From positions 1 through 40,860 of the IMG/VR virus record IMGVR_UViG_3300025168_000198: DNA of 40,860 nt; one strand, written 5' to 3'. This DNA comes from a virus. The notes under the pieces were generated by a model. That model was given only the letters and a program-made list of their open reading frames with translations, had not been told where the DNA came from and made no database searches. The first letter of the stretch is position 1. Each line of letters begins with the position of its first letter. Positions 1 through 8,859 of the stretch are shown one piece after another. Position numbers and translations under genes: made by a program.

Positions 1-361
1 AGCCATGACCTCTTTCTTCTCCTACATTACCTTGATTTAAAGTAAAAAATATTTGATTTATGTTTGTATCTCTACTGTCATCAGTACCACCATCATGTGA
101 CAAAGTAAATATTGCTCTTTTATAATCATTGTCTGTATCAAATGTACCACCAACAGACATTCTTATTGCAAACTGTTGGTCATCAGTAGCATTTTTAATA
201 TTGTGTGCAGTTAAATAATGCACATTATATTCTGAACCTTTGATATTTGTAAAATCTACTGCTGCAGTACTACTAGTTATTGTTTGAGTTTGAATAAGTT
301 CTATTGTTTCAACAGCACCACCTGCTGTGATTAAAGCTCTGGCTACACCTAAAGGTGACAT
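1..361 (-). CDS. Tail/appendage protein, 3' end cut by window edge
   Basis: An open frame starts with ATG at 361 and runs off position 1, giving 120 residues beginning MSPLGVARALITAGG. The ATG shares one base with the stop of the upstream fibre-like gene (TAATG), so translation is probably coupled. The visible part is beta-prone and rich in Thr, Asn and Asp, and contains a stretch of the kind IRMSVGGTFDTDNDYK. I infer a tail or appendage structural protein from its position at the distal end of the tail module. No named domain is recognised and the C-terminus is missing. Confidence 0.6.
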   Translation of the reverse strand, partial: MSPLGVARALITAGGAVETIELIQTQTITSSTAAVDFTNIKGSEYNVHYLTAHNIKNATDDQQFAIRMSVGGTFDTDNDYKRAIFTLSHDGGTDDSRDTNINQIFFTLNQGNVGEERGHG

Positions 362-1251
362 TATGCGAAAGCTAGTTGACTAAATAAAAATGGTGTTGTA
401 CCTACAAATACAAATGTAAGTATATCTATAGATGCTGCTGCTGTTGATAGTGTTAGTCCTGCAGCACCTGCAGTTTTAGCAGTGACATCACCACCACCAT
501 TAACACTTACTGCATCTATGTCCATTGTTCTTGAACCTGTACCATCTTGTGTTACTACTAAAGTAAATGTTGTTACTCCTGATGCAGGTACATTTGTAAA
601 ATGTAAGTCATCAACATTGTGTCCTAATGTTACTGTACCTGTATTACCATTTGCTAAATCTATAGCCATATCTACTGCTGATGTAATACCTGCTGTTGTT
701 TCATTATAATCTTTTAATACTTTATTAGTTAATGTTGCAGCTTCTGCATCTGCATAGTTCTTAACTGCTGCTGCTGTAGGTATCTTTGTATCACTATCAT
801 TTGATGTAATACTTTCTGCTTGTGTAATCAAATCTCCTTGATTAATCATAGCGAAGTCTACTGCACCTGCAGCTATTGTTGTTGCTATATCTTGTGTTGC
901 ATCGGCTAATGTACCTGTAACATCACCTGTTAAAGCTACATCATCTATTCTGTCATGTACATCTTCTATGTGTTGTTTAACTACTGCAAGTCTTACTTTT
1001 GTACCATCAGCATGTGCTGGGTCAGGGTCGTGTTTTGCATCTACATCTCTAGTAACTGCTGCTGCTCCAAAAGCTCCTGAGTTCCAAAGAACAATTTCTC
1101 TTTTACTATCATTATCAGGGTCTATTACTAAATAAACTTTAGCTGCAACTCCTGGATTATCTGTTAAAGCTATTGAACTATCTCCTGATGCTACTGCACC
1201 ATTAAGAGTAGTTTCAAAAGCGTTTACTAAATTAGTTTCTTGTGCTGTCAT
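361..1251 (-). CDS. Tail fibre-like protein
   Basis: This 296-aa protein lies in the tail module between the 642-aa tail protein and the truncated gene at the left edge. A central segment (about residues 105-180) includes LTGDVTGTL and then DSDTKIPTAAAVKNYAD. The latter resembles the repeated segment found in many phage tail fibres just before a receptor-binding region. The C-terminal third is Thr/Val/Gly-rich and beta-prone. I infer host attachment or a fibre adaptor role. It could instead be a minor baseplate or spike protein. The closest neighbour upstream is only 20 nt away, consistent with one tail operon. Confidence 0.6.
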   Translation of the reverse strand: MTAQETNLVNAFETTLNGAVASGDSSIALTDNPGVAAKVYLVIDPDNDSKREIVLWNSGAFGAAAVTRDVDAKHDPDPAHADGTKVRLAVVKQHIEDVHDRIDDVALTGDVTGTLADATQDIATTIAAGAVDFAMINQGDLITQAESITSNDSDTKIPTAAAVKNYADAEAATLTNKVLKDYNETTAGITSAVDMAIDLANGNTGTVTLGHNVDDLHFTNVPASGVTTFTLVVTQDGTGSRTMDIDAVSVNGGGDVTAKTAGAAGLTLSTAAASIDILTFVFVGTTPFLFSQLAFA

Positions 1252-1271
1252 ATGTTTTTATTATACCTTCT

Positions 1272-3200
1272 TTATCCAAATCTCATAATACCATACGCAT
1301 TTATTCCTGGTGCATCACCAGAAGTTAGAGTAGCATAAACTTCTTGTCTTGTCCCACGAATTGTAATTATAGCATATCTTGTAACACTTCCAATATTAGG
1401 ATTACCTTCTATAGGATATTCTATTGATTCAACAACTCCTCTAATTATTTCTTGAGGGTCATAAATTTCTAAAGTAACAGGTGTTCCTTCTCTATCTTTT
1501 AATGATTGATATACTGCTTCACCTAAATTTTTAACTGTTATAGGTTTTCTGTATGGTCTTTCTACTCTATCACTAAGATTTACTGGTATTTGTACTAATA
1601 CAAGTTCTGGTCTTGCTAATGCACGATAAGAAATAGAATTAACTTCTGGTGCTTCAGTTGTACCTTGAGATGTAAGTACAATTTTCATAGCACCATACCT
1701 AGATATTTTATTTACTTGTGCTTCTACAGTTCCTAAACCAGATTGTCTATCAAGTACTTTACTCCAACTTGTATGAGTTGGAGAAGTTATTCCAGCTATA
1801 TCATCTGTAACATGTAGTTCTACTGTACTACCAGTTAAAATATTTGGAGTTTCTACTTGTGCTTCTACCCATTGTTTTTGTTCAGCAGTAAAGAAATCTG
1901 CGTTAGCTGTTATAAGATAACCTGTAGTTTCATAGTTAGATGTTTCTTGCCATATACCACTACTTTGAACTGTAACTAAAAATTTTTCATTTATAATACC
2001 AATTCCTTTAATAATATTACCAGCACCTAACTTTAAGTCTCTGGCTATACCTGCAGTAGGTAAGTAATATCTCCATAAATACGAATTACTACCTGTTTCT
2101 TTTATACCTGTATAGACAGAATCTCTTGTTGCATGTAATCTGTAAGGACTAGCATCAATAGAATCTATATTCCATTCTTTAATTAATTGTTGATTACCAA
2201 GAACATATAAGTCATCAGCTACAGTTAAAGCAGCACTATATAATCTTCCAATAACTTTACTACCAGTTTGTACAACTTTTGTACCATAAAATATTTGTCC
2301 TTGTGTTTCAGTAATACAAGTAACTACTTCACCTTTAAGTTCTGTAGTACCTTTTGCTGTAAATGTTCCTGCTACATCTTTGATAGAGTATATTCTTCCA
2401 TCAGTAGCAACAGCTAAAATAACTGCACCTGCATCAACTACATCAGTCCAACTTTGTCCAGTAGGAAGTGTTTCTATAGCAGAACCTACAGTTGTATTAC
2501 CATCATATTGATGTAATGTTGTACCAGTAGATACCAACATTAATCCTTTAACAGACCAAATACCATCGTATATTGCTGCTGACATTTTTTGAGTTGATGA
2601 ACTACCATCAGGAAGTAACTCTATTTCTCCTGCTGAACCATTATTAGCAACGATATATAAATCACTACCATGTGTTGCTAATCCTTTTATCTCATAACCT
2701 GCTGTTAAATTTGTAGATTGTACACTCCAGCTGTCACCACCATCTAAAGAAACATATAAAGTCTCATCATTAGAAACATATACTTTTGTACCAACAATAG
2801 CTAAAGCATTATCACCATCACTAGAATCTAATGCTTGTTCTAACTCTGTTTGAAATAACATTTTTAAACTATATGGTATTCCTTTGTTTTGTGTAAAGAC
2901 ATCTAATCCACTACTATCCCAAAATTTTGTAGTATCATCTTCAGACATACCTCTTTTATGAGCCATATCCAAGTTACTACCACCAGAAAAATTGTTTCTT
3001 GAATATATACGACCTATGTTTCTAGTAAAATCTTCTGGGTTTTGATTAACATTTATTTCTTGTGATTGAACATCAGAAGATTGTATTTTCATAGGAACTT
3101 GATTAGATATAGCAGCTCTGAATAAATCATTGTCTATTCTAAAATCATACCCTTTTCTTTCAGGGTCTGAAACATTATAAAGATTAGCTAATCTTGGCAT
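1272..3200 (-). CDS. Large beta-rich tail protein, possible nozzle
   Basis: The 642-aa product follows the adaptor-like gene with a one-base TAATG overlap. Residues about 120-420 consist of repeated short beta units with Gly-Asp-Ser-Trp, Gly-Leu-Ala-Thr-His-Gly-Ser-Asp-Leu-Tyr and similar turns, as in beta-propeller proteins. The N-terminus and C-terminal third are less repetitive. In T7-like phages the tail nozzle protein gp12 is propeller-like and follows the adaptor gp11, so gene order and fold impression agree with a nozzle or tail-tube B role. This is a context and fold inference, because sequence similarity to gp12 is not visible by eye. Confidence 0.5.
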   Translation of the reverse strand: MPRLANLYNVSDPERKGYDFRIDNDLFRAAISNQVPMKIQSSDVQSQEINVNQNPEDFTRNIGRIYSRNNFSGGSNLDMAHKRGMSEDDTTKFWDSSGLDVFTQNKGIPYSLKMLFQTELEQALDSSDGDNALAIVGTKVYVSNDETLYVSLDGGDSWSVQSTNLTAGYEIKGLATHGSDLYIVANNGSAGEIELLPDGSSSTQKMSAAIYDGIWSVKGLMLVSTGTTLHQYDGNTTVGSAIETLPTGQSWTDVVDAGAVILAVATDGRIYSIKDVAGTFTAKGTTELKGEVVTCITETQGQIFYGTKVVQTGSKVIGRLYSAALTVADDLYVLGNQQLIKEWNIDSIDASPYRLHATRDSVYTGIKETGSNSYLWRYYLPTAGIARDLKLGAGNIIKGIGIINEKFLVTVQSSGIWQETSNYETTGYLITANADFFTAEQKQWVEAQVETPNILTGSTVELHVTDDIAGITSPTHTSWSKVLDRQSGLGTVEAQVNKISRYGAMKIVLTSQGTTEAPEVNSISYRALARPELVLVQIPVNLSDRVERPYRKPITVKNLGEAVYQSLKDREGTPVTLEIYDPQEIIRGVVESIEYPIEGNPNIGSVTRYAIITIRGTRQEVYATLTSGDAPGINAYGIMRFG

Positions 3201-4207
3201 TATGAATATGTTATTTGATTAAGAGCTACTGGCTCTGGATACCTTGCTTTCAAATCTTTTTTAGCTTGATTTAATAATGTTAATTGATAAGAAAGTAATC
3301 CATTTCTTATATTTGATGAAGCTCCAACTGGATAAGTTCCAGTAGCTAATTGGTCTGTTATGTAATCAGCTGTAGCAGCAGGTATATCTCTACCACTTAA
3401 CATGTGTGCAGCTACACCAGCCATAACAATAGCTTCGTATTCATCTTCTAATCCTATTGTGGCAAGAGTATCTGTTTCAGCTGTAGGTTGTACAAACTTT
3501 TTTTTAAATGTTACATAAACTGTATGGCCAGCAGCTATACCAGCAAACTGTAAAGCATGTACTACATCTGGTCCTACTGTGTAAGTTATTGTTCTTTCTG
3601 TACTTGTTGAATCTGTATAAACAAATGGATTAGGTAAATCAATCATTTCTATACCAACACCTTTAAAAGTTAAACCTGTTTGGTCTGAACCTGCAGACCA
3701 ATCTGTATATTGAGATATAGCTTTTATAGGAGTCACTAAATAATTATTTGTACCAGGAGCATCATAAGAACCAAGTAATGTATAACCAGTACCTGATACA
3801 ACTGCTTGTGTATCTACTGCATATAATGTTGGATAAAGATTTGTTATTTGGTCTGATATTGCATCAAATACTGCTTTACGTGTAAAAACAGGAGCTATTT
3901 TAATTACAGCGTTTTCTAAATGTGCAGTTGCTGTTGTACCTCTAGTTCCTCTTACTACAGTAATTTGTTTATTAGTAGTATTAACATCAGTACAATACAT
4001 TAACTCATGTCCAATTTCAATTATAGTTCCAGCATCCATAACATCTTCTTCTTCTGAAGTTAATAAATCACCATTATAAGTAATAGTTGTAGCACTAGCA
4101 TTAAAACCAGCACCAGTAGCTACAGCTGTGTATGAATTTAAACTATCGTTAGGTTCTAAATATTCTCTAAATACTCTATCTACTAACGCTCCTATATTTG
4201 TACTCAT
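3200..4207 (-). CDS. Head-tail adaptor-like protein
   Basis: This 335-aa protein follows the small head genes and precedes the propeller-like tail protein. It opens with IGALVDRVFREYLEP, an amphipathic helix typical of podoviral adaptor or tail-tube A proteins. A beta-rich middle has EIGHELMYCTDV and VVRGTRGTTATAH, and a helical C-terminus (about residues 250-330) ends LNQAKKDLKARYPEP. The VVRGTRGTTATAH pattern is common in phage adaptor and tail proteins. I infer a ring protein that joins portal to tail. Its start overlaps the stop of the 56-aa gene (TAATG). Confidence 0.5.
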   Translation of the reverse strand: MSTNIGALVDRVFREYLEPNDSLNSYTAVATGAGFNASATTITYNGDLLTSEEEDVMDAGTIIEIGHELMYCTDVNTTNKQITVVRGTRGTTATAHLENAVIKIAPVFTRKAVFDAISDQITNLYPTLYAVDTQAVVSGTGYTLLGSYDAPGTNNYLVTPIKAISQYTDWSAGSDQTGLTFKGVGIEMIDLPNPFVYTDSTSTERTITYTVGPDVVHALQFAGIAAGHTVYVTFKKKFVQPTAETDTLATIGLEDEYEAIVMAGVAAHMLSGRDIPAATADYITDQLATGTYPVGASSNIRNGLLSYQLTLLNQAKKDLKARYPEPVALNQITYS

Positions 4208-4377
4208 TATGCAACCTTATCTTGTTCTTTAGCATAAGCTGTTACACCTAATAATGATATACCAAAGCCACCATTAGCTTTTATTTGGTCATCTATTATT
4301 TCAAAAGAAGGTTCAACATCTGACTTTGAATCAATATGTAAATATCTACCTTCTTTAAGAAGTAAAAGCATACTCAT
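4207..4377 (-). CDS. Small head-module protein (56 aa), unknown
   Basis: This short frame fills the gap between the 109-aa head protein and the adaptor. It encodes 56 residues, beginning MSMLLLLKEGRYLHID, and ends in TAA that shares its last base with the ATG of the adaptor gene. The upstream ribosome site is weak (AGG about 10 nt before ATG), and an in-frame second ATG follows two codons later. No family is recognised. The tight packing on both sides and the coupling support it being a real gene. Confidence 0.6.
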   Translation of the reverse strand: MSMLLLLKEGRYLHIDSKSDVEPSFEIIDDQIKANGGFGISLLGVTAYAKEQDKVA

Positions 4378-4385
4378 TGTTACGC

Positions 4386-4715
4386 CTAACTACTTCTTAA
4401 TAAGACTGTTATTTCTGAGGATGTATCTTCTGTAGACCCTGATATTACTTTAATCCAACCAGTTGAAGCAAATGCCCAACCTGATGGGTCAACTCTTGTA
4501 AGTTTATTAGCAGCTACCGTGTAGGTTACTGCAGAACCATCTGTTTCTTTTACATCATAAAATGTACCACCATTTTCTGGTGACCATTGAAATGTAATTG
4601 ATGTACCATTCCAACCTGAACCTGGTAAAAAACCTGCAACTAGAAGGCCCTCTGTTGGAATAATTGGACTAGCAGTAGTACTACCTGTGTATTTTACACC
4701 TATTAATTTTTGCAT
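4386..4715 (-). CDS. Small beta-sandwich head or tail protein
   Basis: The 109-aa product contains FLPGSGWNGTSITFQWS, then GGTFYDVKETDGSAVTY and a C-terminal GWIKVISGSTED. This three-part arrangement is familiar from small phage proteins annotated as decoration, neck or tail accessory proteins. It sits immediately downstream of the major capsid gene, where capsid decoration proteins often lie. It has its own GGAG ribosome site. The function (capsid decoration or neck) is inferred from position and beta-rich composition. Confidence 0.5.
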   Translation of the reverse strand: MQKLIGVKYTGSTTASPIIPTEGLLVAGFLPGSGWNGTSITFQWSPENGGTFYDVKETDGSAVTYTVAANKLTRVDPSGWAFASTGWIKVISGSTEDTSSEITVLLRSS

Positions 4716-4754
4716 AAATTTCTCCGTATATCTTTATTACTATAGCAGAACAAT

Positions 4755-4776
4755 GGGAGCAGGTGGAGCTACTCCC
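4755..4776 (-). terminator. Hairpin after capsid gene
   Basis: The 76-nt gap between the capsid gene and the next gene holds an inverted repeat: GGGAG at 4755-4759 pairs with CTCCC at 4772-4776, extended inward by AG/CT past one mismatch. No T-tract follows on the minus strand, so it may be a weak terminator, pause or mRNA-end-protecting hairpin that makes capsid mRNA more abundant than downstream genes. A possible -10 (TATAGT with upstream TG, 4739-4744, minus) lies just after it. Confidence 0.4.
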
Positions 4777-4791
4777 AAAGTTCTAATTTTT

Positions 4792-5913
4792 TTAGCTATT
4801 TGTTTGTTCAAACAGTAAGTGATATGAGCCAGGACCGAAGTCATAACCCATTTCCATGTATACTGCTTTACCAACTCTAGCAAAGTCGTCTTGGTCTAAG
4901 TCTCTTACGAACACAGTACCAAATCCTGGGATATTGGTAAATACTGGTTGTATGAAAGCGAAGTCCAGAATGTATGCAGTTCCTGCTGGCATGATATTTC
5001 CATCTATAACCATCATACCTAGTGAACCGAATGGTGTAATAACAGTATCAATGTCAACACCAGCAATGTTTCTATCTCTTGGAAGAATAGCTGCAGTTGT
5101 ACCAATAGTACCACTGAGTAATTCTTTGTTAAGAGCTAGTAATTGCTTAGGTGTGACAACTAATACAGGTTGTATCATTGGAGCATTAGCGTCATAAAGA
5201 CGTTTCATGCCTTCTGCAATCGCATCCCATGTTAAATCACGAGCTGCTGAAGTTGCATCTCCATCAGCATCACAATAGTGGATGTTTCCACCTGTGCCTG
5301 TTGGAGCAACTGTATTATTTGCATTTGCATTTAAACCAATCCATTGTTTAAGTCCACGCATTTCACGTGTTCCTGAACCTGGAGTAGTATTTGCACCATC
5401 TGCGAATGTTCCGTTAAAAGCGAACCATTCTACTTCTCTTGCTATTTTTTCTAAAGCCAAAGTCATTTGCTCTGAGAACTCATCAACAATCGGATTACCA
5501 CCAGCTAATGACATTTTGTCTCCAGCTGTTACTGTTCCGTCACCATCTGATGAGGCTGTTATATTAGCACTCAAGTCAAATGGATTTTGATGTTGAAAGG
5601 TTGCCATTCCAGTGTAAGACATCTTAACACCTTTATGGAAAATTTGAGTAACTGATGTATATGCAACTCTGTCTCTACCTAAATATTCTGTAGGTTGAGC
5701 TCCTTCTTGACCTTTAGTAGGTTCAGAAGAAATAACTGCATTATCAGCTGCCTGGATTTGCCAGAAAGTTGATTGTAGTACCTTACCACCGTTTAAGCCA
5801 CCTGTTGCAGAGAGAAATGGGGTTCTTTGACCACCTACACGAAATAACTCGCCAGAAAAGTTATTAATCTTCTGGGAGTAAATAGTGTTATTTGTCAGCG
5901 AAATTGCTGCCAT
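4792..5913 (-). CDS. Major capsid protein, SU10/DUF5309-like
   Basis: This 373-aa protein follows the scaffold gene and has a strong ribosome site (GGAGG). It looks like the HK97-fold capsid family typified by phage SU10 (DUF5309). The N-terminal arm contains FSGELFRVGGQRTPFLSATGG, then FWQIQAADNAVISSEPTKGQ. In the middle, EKIAREVEWFAFNGTFADG and REMRGLKQWIG match the family's spine-helix and 'aFlnG' region. The C-terminus includes VVTPKQLLALNKELL, then DIDTVITPFGSLGMMVID, which matches the usual A-domain 'p.G.v.vv.d' ending. Size is normal for the family. No maturation protease gene is evident next to it. Confidence 0.85.
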   Translation of the reverse strand: MAAISLTNNTIYSQKINNFSGELFRVGGQRTPFLSATGGLNGGKVLQSTFWQIQAADNAVISSEPTKGQEGAQPTEYLGRDRVAYTSVTQIFHKGVKMSYTGMATFQHQNPFDLSANITASSDGDGTVTAGDKMSLAGGNPIVDEFSEQMTLALEKIAREVEWFAFNGTFADGANTTPGSGTREMRGLKQWIGLNANANNTVAPTGTGGNIHYCDADGDATSAARDLTWDAIAEGMKRLYDANAPMIQPVLVVTPKQLLALNKELLSGTIGTTAAILPRDRNIAGVDIDTVITPFGSLGMMVIDGNIMPAGTAYILDFAFIQPVFTNIPGFGTVFVRDLDQDDFARVGKAVYMEMGYDFGPGSYHLLFEQTNS

Positions 5914-5952
5914 TTTATACCTCCGTATTTAATTGTTAGCTTGTACTTTAAA

Positions 5953-6423
5953 TTAAGATTCGTTCTTAGCGTTTTCCATCAGAGTAAGTTTTGCTCGGAT
6001 AGCATCTTTAGTACTACCTTTGCTGATAATATTCTGAAGTTGTGCTAAGACTTCATCATCGGATACGTCACTTACGGAATTTGCATCAAGTGATTGTACT
6101 CTTGACCTAGCATCATCTTTAATTACTGGAGTAGAACTTAGGTGTGTGACATCTTCGTTCATTCCTGTAGGTTCAAAACCATACTCTGTTTTTGCGTACT
6201 CACTTACAGCTGCAGTTGTTACTTCACCTGTATACACTTGTGTCAATGCTTTACCAAAACCACTTTCAGGATTTAAACCAATTTGCTTTACAGCATCTTT
6301 TAGTTTTTCATCTTTATGATTTGTAAGCTCAGCTGTTAGCTTTGCTATCTCGTCATTTTTTCTGTCAATAGTTTCACGCATTGCTTTTGCTCCTGAATTA
6401 TCAAGACCATCAAATTCGTCCAT
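5953..6423 (-). CDS. Capsid scaffolding protein
   Basis: The start is set at ATG 6423 (MDEFDGLDN) because AGGAGG lies 6 nt upstream; the frame extends 5 codons further to a GTG that lies inside that ribosome site. The 156-aa product is charged and helical. Residues about 10-45 form a coiled coil (RKNDEIAKLTAELTNHKDEK), followed by an acidic, low-complexity middle and a basic helical C-terminus. That architecture, and a place directly before the capsid gene, are typical of phage scaffolds. It is the first gene after a long structured leader, so scaffold and capsid synthesis may be controlled together. Confidence 0.75.
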   Translation of the reverse strand: MDEFDGLDNSGAKAMRETIDRKNDEIAKLTAELTNHKDEKLKDAVKQIGLNPESGFGKALTQVYTGEVTTAAVSEYAKTEYGFEPTGMNEDVTHLSSTPVIKDDARSRVQSLDANSVSDVSDDEVLAQLQNIISKGSTKDAIRAKLTLMENAKNES

Positions 6424-6611
6424 TTCGTACCTCCTCACAGTTTTGACCTATCAAATTAGACCTGTGGAATCTAATTGCGGTGTTATCCTTCACACTTGAC
6501 TTAAAACTGGATAACTTAATTTTTAAGTCCTTACTCTACGATTTTTATACAAGCTTTCTACGTAGGCTTTGAAAGCTGAGTGCAGGTCTTTAGACGGACC
6601 ACGCAACGTCA
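6424..6611 (-). ncRNA. Tandem-pseudoknot leader of scaffold-capsid mRNA
   Basis: No gene fits this 188-nt gap. Read 5'->3' on the minus strand, it contains four successive H-type pseudoknots. PK1: GACG (6607-6610) with CGTC (6593-6596), and GGTC (6597-6600) with GACC (6585-6588); its stems are short. PK2: AGCTTTC (6571-6577) with GAAAGCT (6552-6558), and CTACG (6561-6565) with CGTAG (6536-6540). PK3: GACTTAAAA (6521-6529) with TTTTAAGTC (6498-6506), and GTTATCC (6509-6515) with GGATAAC (6482-6488). PK4: AATTAGA (6470-6476) with TCTAATT (6454-6460), and CACAG (6462-6466) with CTGTG (6436-6440). The last strand touches AGGAGG (6430-6435), the scaffold ribosome site. Linkers are only 5-7 nt. A regulatory or binding role is inferred. 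Confidence 0.75.
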
Positions 6612-6617
6612 ATATTT

Positions 6618-6623
6618 ATTATA
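6618..6623 (-). promoter_or_regulatory. -10 element for scaffold-capsid transcript
   Basis: A perfect TATAAT lies just after the stop region of the 328-aa gene. The predicted start, about 7 nt downstream, coincides with the first base of the pseudoknot leader. No good -35 is visible (ACTGGA at 17-nt spacing), so an activator may help. This would let head genes be transcribed apart from terminase and the large proteins. Confidence 0.5.
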
Positions 6624-6625
6624 CA

Positions 6626-7612
6626 CTATCCTTCTAAAAGTCCAGTAACTTTATTATCTTTTTTAGCTGCACCTGCTTTGAAACTAGACATAGCTGCTGA
6701 TTCTGCTGCTAATAATCCTATTTCTTTTGCTGAATCTGCATCTCCTATAGATGCTTCTTCTAATGTACTAACATCAAATTCACTATTTGTTTGTGTGGCC
6801 ATTGTTTGATAGTTACCTGCTTGTTGATAAACTTGTCTAGCTTTTTCTTGTGTAAGACCAGCTTTTCTTAATGCTTCAAATCTACTAAAACTTCTACTAA
6901 ATCCAGCAGCTCTTGCTTCTGCACCAACACCTATAGTTTTTAAATCACCTTTTAATAACTTGTCATTAATACCTGGATTAATTAAAGCAGCAAATATAGT
7001 AGGTTGGTCAGTAGATATATTGTATTGTTCTCTAAACATAGCTTCTACTTGAGGTATATTATTTTTAACTGCGTTATATGTTACATCTATTCTTTGTTGA
7101 AATTCTGCACCAGATACTTCACCAGTTATTAATGCATTAAATTGTTCTTCAAATTCGCTAGTATCAACTATTCCAACTTCAGCTAATGTTTCTTTATAAG
7201 TTGCTTTTGTAGCCATAGCTTGTAATTCGTCCATAATTAAAGAACCATCGTCTCTTTGTAAATATTTAAATTCTTTTTTCCATGCAGCTGTATTTCTTGT
7301 AGCTGCTTTTGCTAAATTAGTTTCACCAAATTTTACCCAAGCATTAGCAAACTCTGCTTGAACATTCTCAGGCATAAATTTATATAAAGCTTTAGCTCGT
7401 TCTAAACCCTCTGTATAATCACCAGCTGTAGTTTCTTTATCGGCAGTTGAAGCAGTTGAACCTGTGTAATTTTGTCCACCAATTCCTTTTGAACTAGCAG
7501 TAGCATCTTTTAAACTTTGTGTGTAACCATTTTCTTTATAATCAGCTATTACTTTAGGGTCATCTCCTATTTCATATCCAGTTAAATAATCTTTTCTATA
7601 TACTTTTACCAT
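6626..7612 (-). CDS. Putative virion protein (328 aa), helical
   Basis: The last gene of the block between portal and scaffold. The 328-aa product is mostly helical and contains RAKALYKFMPENVQAEFANAW in the first third. Its C-terminal half has several helix-rich segments, including LRKAGLTQEKARQVYQQAG. There is no signal peptide or membrane segment. Its start abuts the stop of the 415-aa gene. I do not recognise a family. A minor head or internal virion role is inferred from its place in the morphogenesis operon. Confidence 0.6.
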   Translation of the reverse strand: MVKVYRKDYLTGYEIGDDPKVIADYKENGYTQSLKDATASSKGIGGQNYTGSTASTADKETTAGDYTEGLERAKALYKFMPENVQAEFANAWVKFGETNLAKAATRNTAAWKKEFKYLQRDDGSLIMDELQAMATKATYKETLAEVGIVDTSEFEEQFNALITGEVSGAEFQQRIDVTYNAVKNNIPQVEAMFREQYNISTDQPTIFAALINPGINDKLLKGDLKTIGVGAEARAAGFSRSFSRFEALRKAGLTQEKARQVYQQAGNYQTMATQTNSEFDVSTLEEASIGDADSAKEIGLLAAESAAMSSFKAGAAKKDNKVTGLLEG

Positions 7613-8859
7613 TAATTTTCCAAAAAGTTTTGTGATTTAATTACACCGTCACCATATGCACTAGCTGATGCTAAAGCAAAATCGTTCTTTACTTTGTCTA
7701 TTCCTAATTCCATACCTTTACCTCTCAAGTATTCTCCTTCTTTTGTTGTATCATTCATTGAAATTATATCATTTAAAACTGGATTATCCCATTTAACATC
7801 TATACCCCACGCTGCTTTAATAGAACCTTTTTTATTATTAAGAATAGTACTCCAAGAAATATCTTTATCATACATATTAAATTGTGCAAAACGTTTATCT
7901 TTAAGTTTTTCTTGTAATTCGTATTTATAATTAGGTTCCATTTGTAATTTACTTGCTTCTTTAGATACATCTATATCTCCCCACATACTTTGTGGTAAAA
8001 ATTGATTTAATAATTCTTCTACTTCATCATGTTTAGTTGTGATACTAACTGTAGACATACCTTTTGATGCTTTAAGAATGTCATCATCTAATGTATATAT
8101 ACCGCCATTTGCTTCTCTAAAAGCTGGATTAACTAATGCTACTACTTGTTGAGAAGCTTTAGCTACAGCTGCTTTAGTATTTGGGTCACCATATACACCA
8201 TTATTTAAATTGTTTGCTACTAATTTTAAACTATTATTTAATTCTGTATTTTCTTTTATGTCTTCTAATGGTACACCAGCTTCTAATGCAATAGCTTGTA
8301 CTGAACCTACATAAGTATCTAAATCCATACCATATTGTTTTGGGTCTAAACGTTCATCGATTGTTCTATTATAAAAATCTCTGCTAATGTCTAATTCGCC
8401 TAATGCTTTACCAATAGTTTCGTTTGTTTTTAAATTTTCAAAAAATGCAGTTTTATCAAATACACCATCATCATCTGTAGCAAATTCATATGCTCTTATA
8501 TATTCGTCTCTAAATTCTTTATTACCCCACCAAGTTTCTCTTTCAGTAATATTTTTTACATTGTTTAATATATCAGTCCAATTTTCATTTGCTGAATCGT
8601 AGTCACCTACAAAAACTAAAAAATCATCATCTAAAAACTGTTGTTCAAAAGATAATTCATCTATAGTTTCGGTATTGTCTTTAGCTAATTGACTTAATGC
8701 CATAGGGTCTTCAAGACCTGTAGTATCTGCAATTAATTCAGTAATGTTTTTATCACCAGGGTCAAAGAAAAAACTTACACCACCCCTATCAACTCTAATG
8801 TAATATTTACCTGTTCCTTCAACTTCTACAATTGTTGCATTTTCTGGCAAACTATTCAT
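7612..8859 (-). CDS. Putative virion protein (415 aa), unknown
   Basis: The 415-aa product begins MNSLPENATIVEVEGTGKYY, suggesting a short N-terminal beta region. It continues with an acidic helical body (ELSFEQQFLDDDFLVFVGDYD). It overlaps the upstream 886-aa gene by 8 nt and abuts the 328-aa gene, so the three are probably translated together. No domain is recognised. Like its neighbours it may be an internal or portal-vertex protein. Confidence 0.6.
   Translation of the reverse strand: MNSLPENATIVEVEGTGKYYIRVDRGGVSFFFDPGDKNITELIADTTGLEDPMALSQLAKDNTETIDELSFEQQFLDDDFLVFVGDYDSANENWTDILNNVKNITERETWWGNKEFRDEYIRAYEFATDDDGVFDKTAFFENLKTNETIGKALGELDISRDFYNRTIDERLDPKQYGMDLDTYVGSVQAIALEAGVPLEDIKENTELNNSLKLVANNLNNGVYGDPNTKAAVAKASQQVVALVNPAFREANGGIYTLDDDILKASKGMSTVSITTKHDEVEELLNQFLPQSMWGDIDVSKEASKLQMEPNYKYELQEKLKDKRFAQFNMYDKDISWSTILNNKKGSIKAAWGIDVKWDNPVLNDIISMNDTTKEGEYLRGKGMELGIDKVKNDFALASASAYGDGVIKSQNFLEN

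Noticed and set aside
1903-1910. GCTAACGC on the minus strand inside the 642-aa tail gene.
   Set aside because: No -10-like hexamer at the fixed distance and it is within coding sequence; probably chance.
6585-6610. Strong claim for the first pseudoknot (PK1) alone.
   Set aside because: Its stems are only 4 bp each and could arise by chance; it is included only as part of the array.
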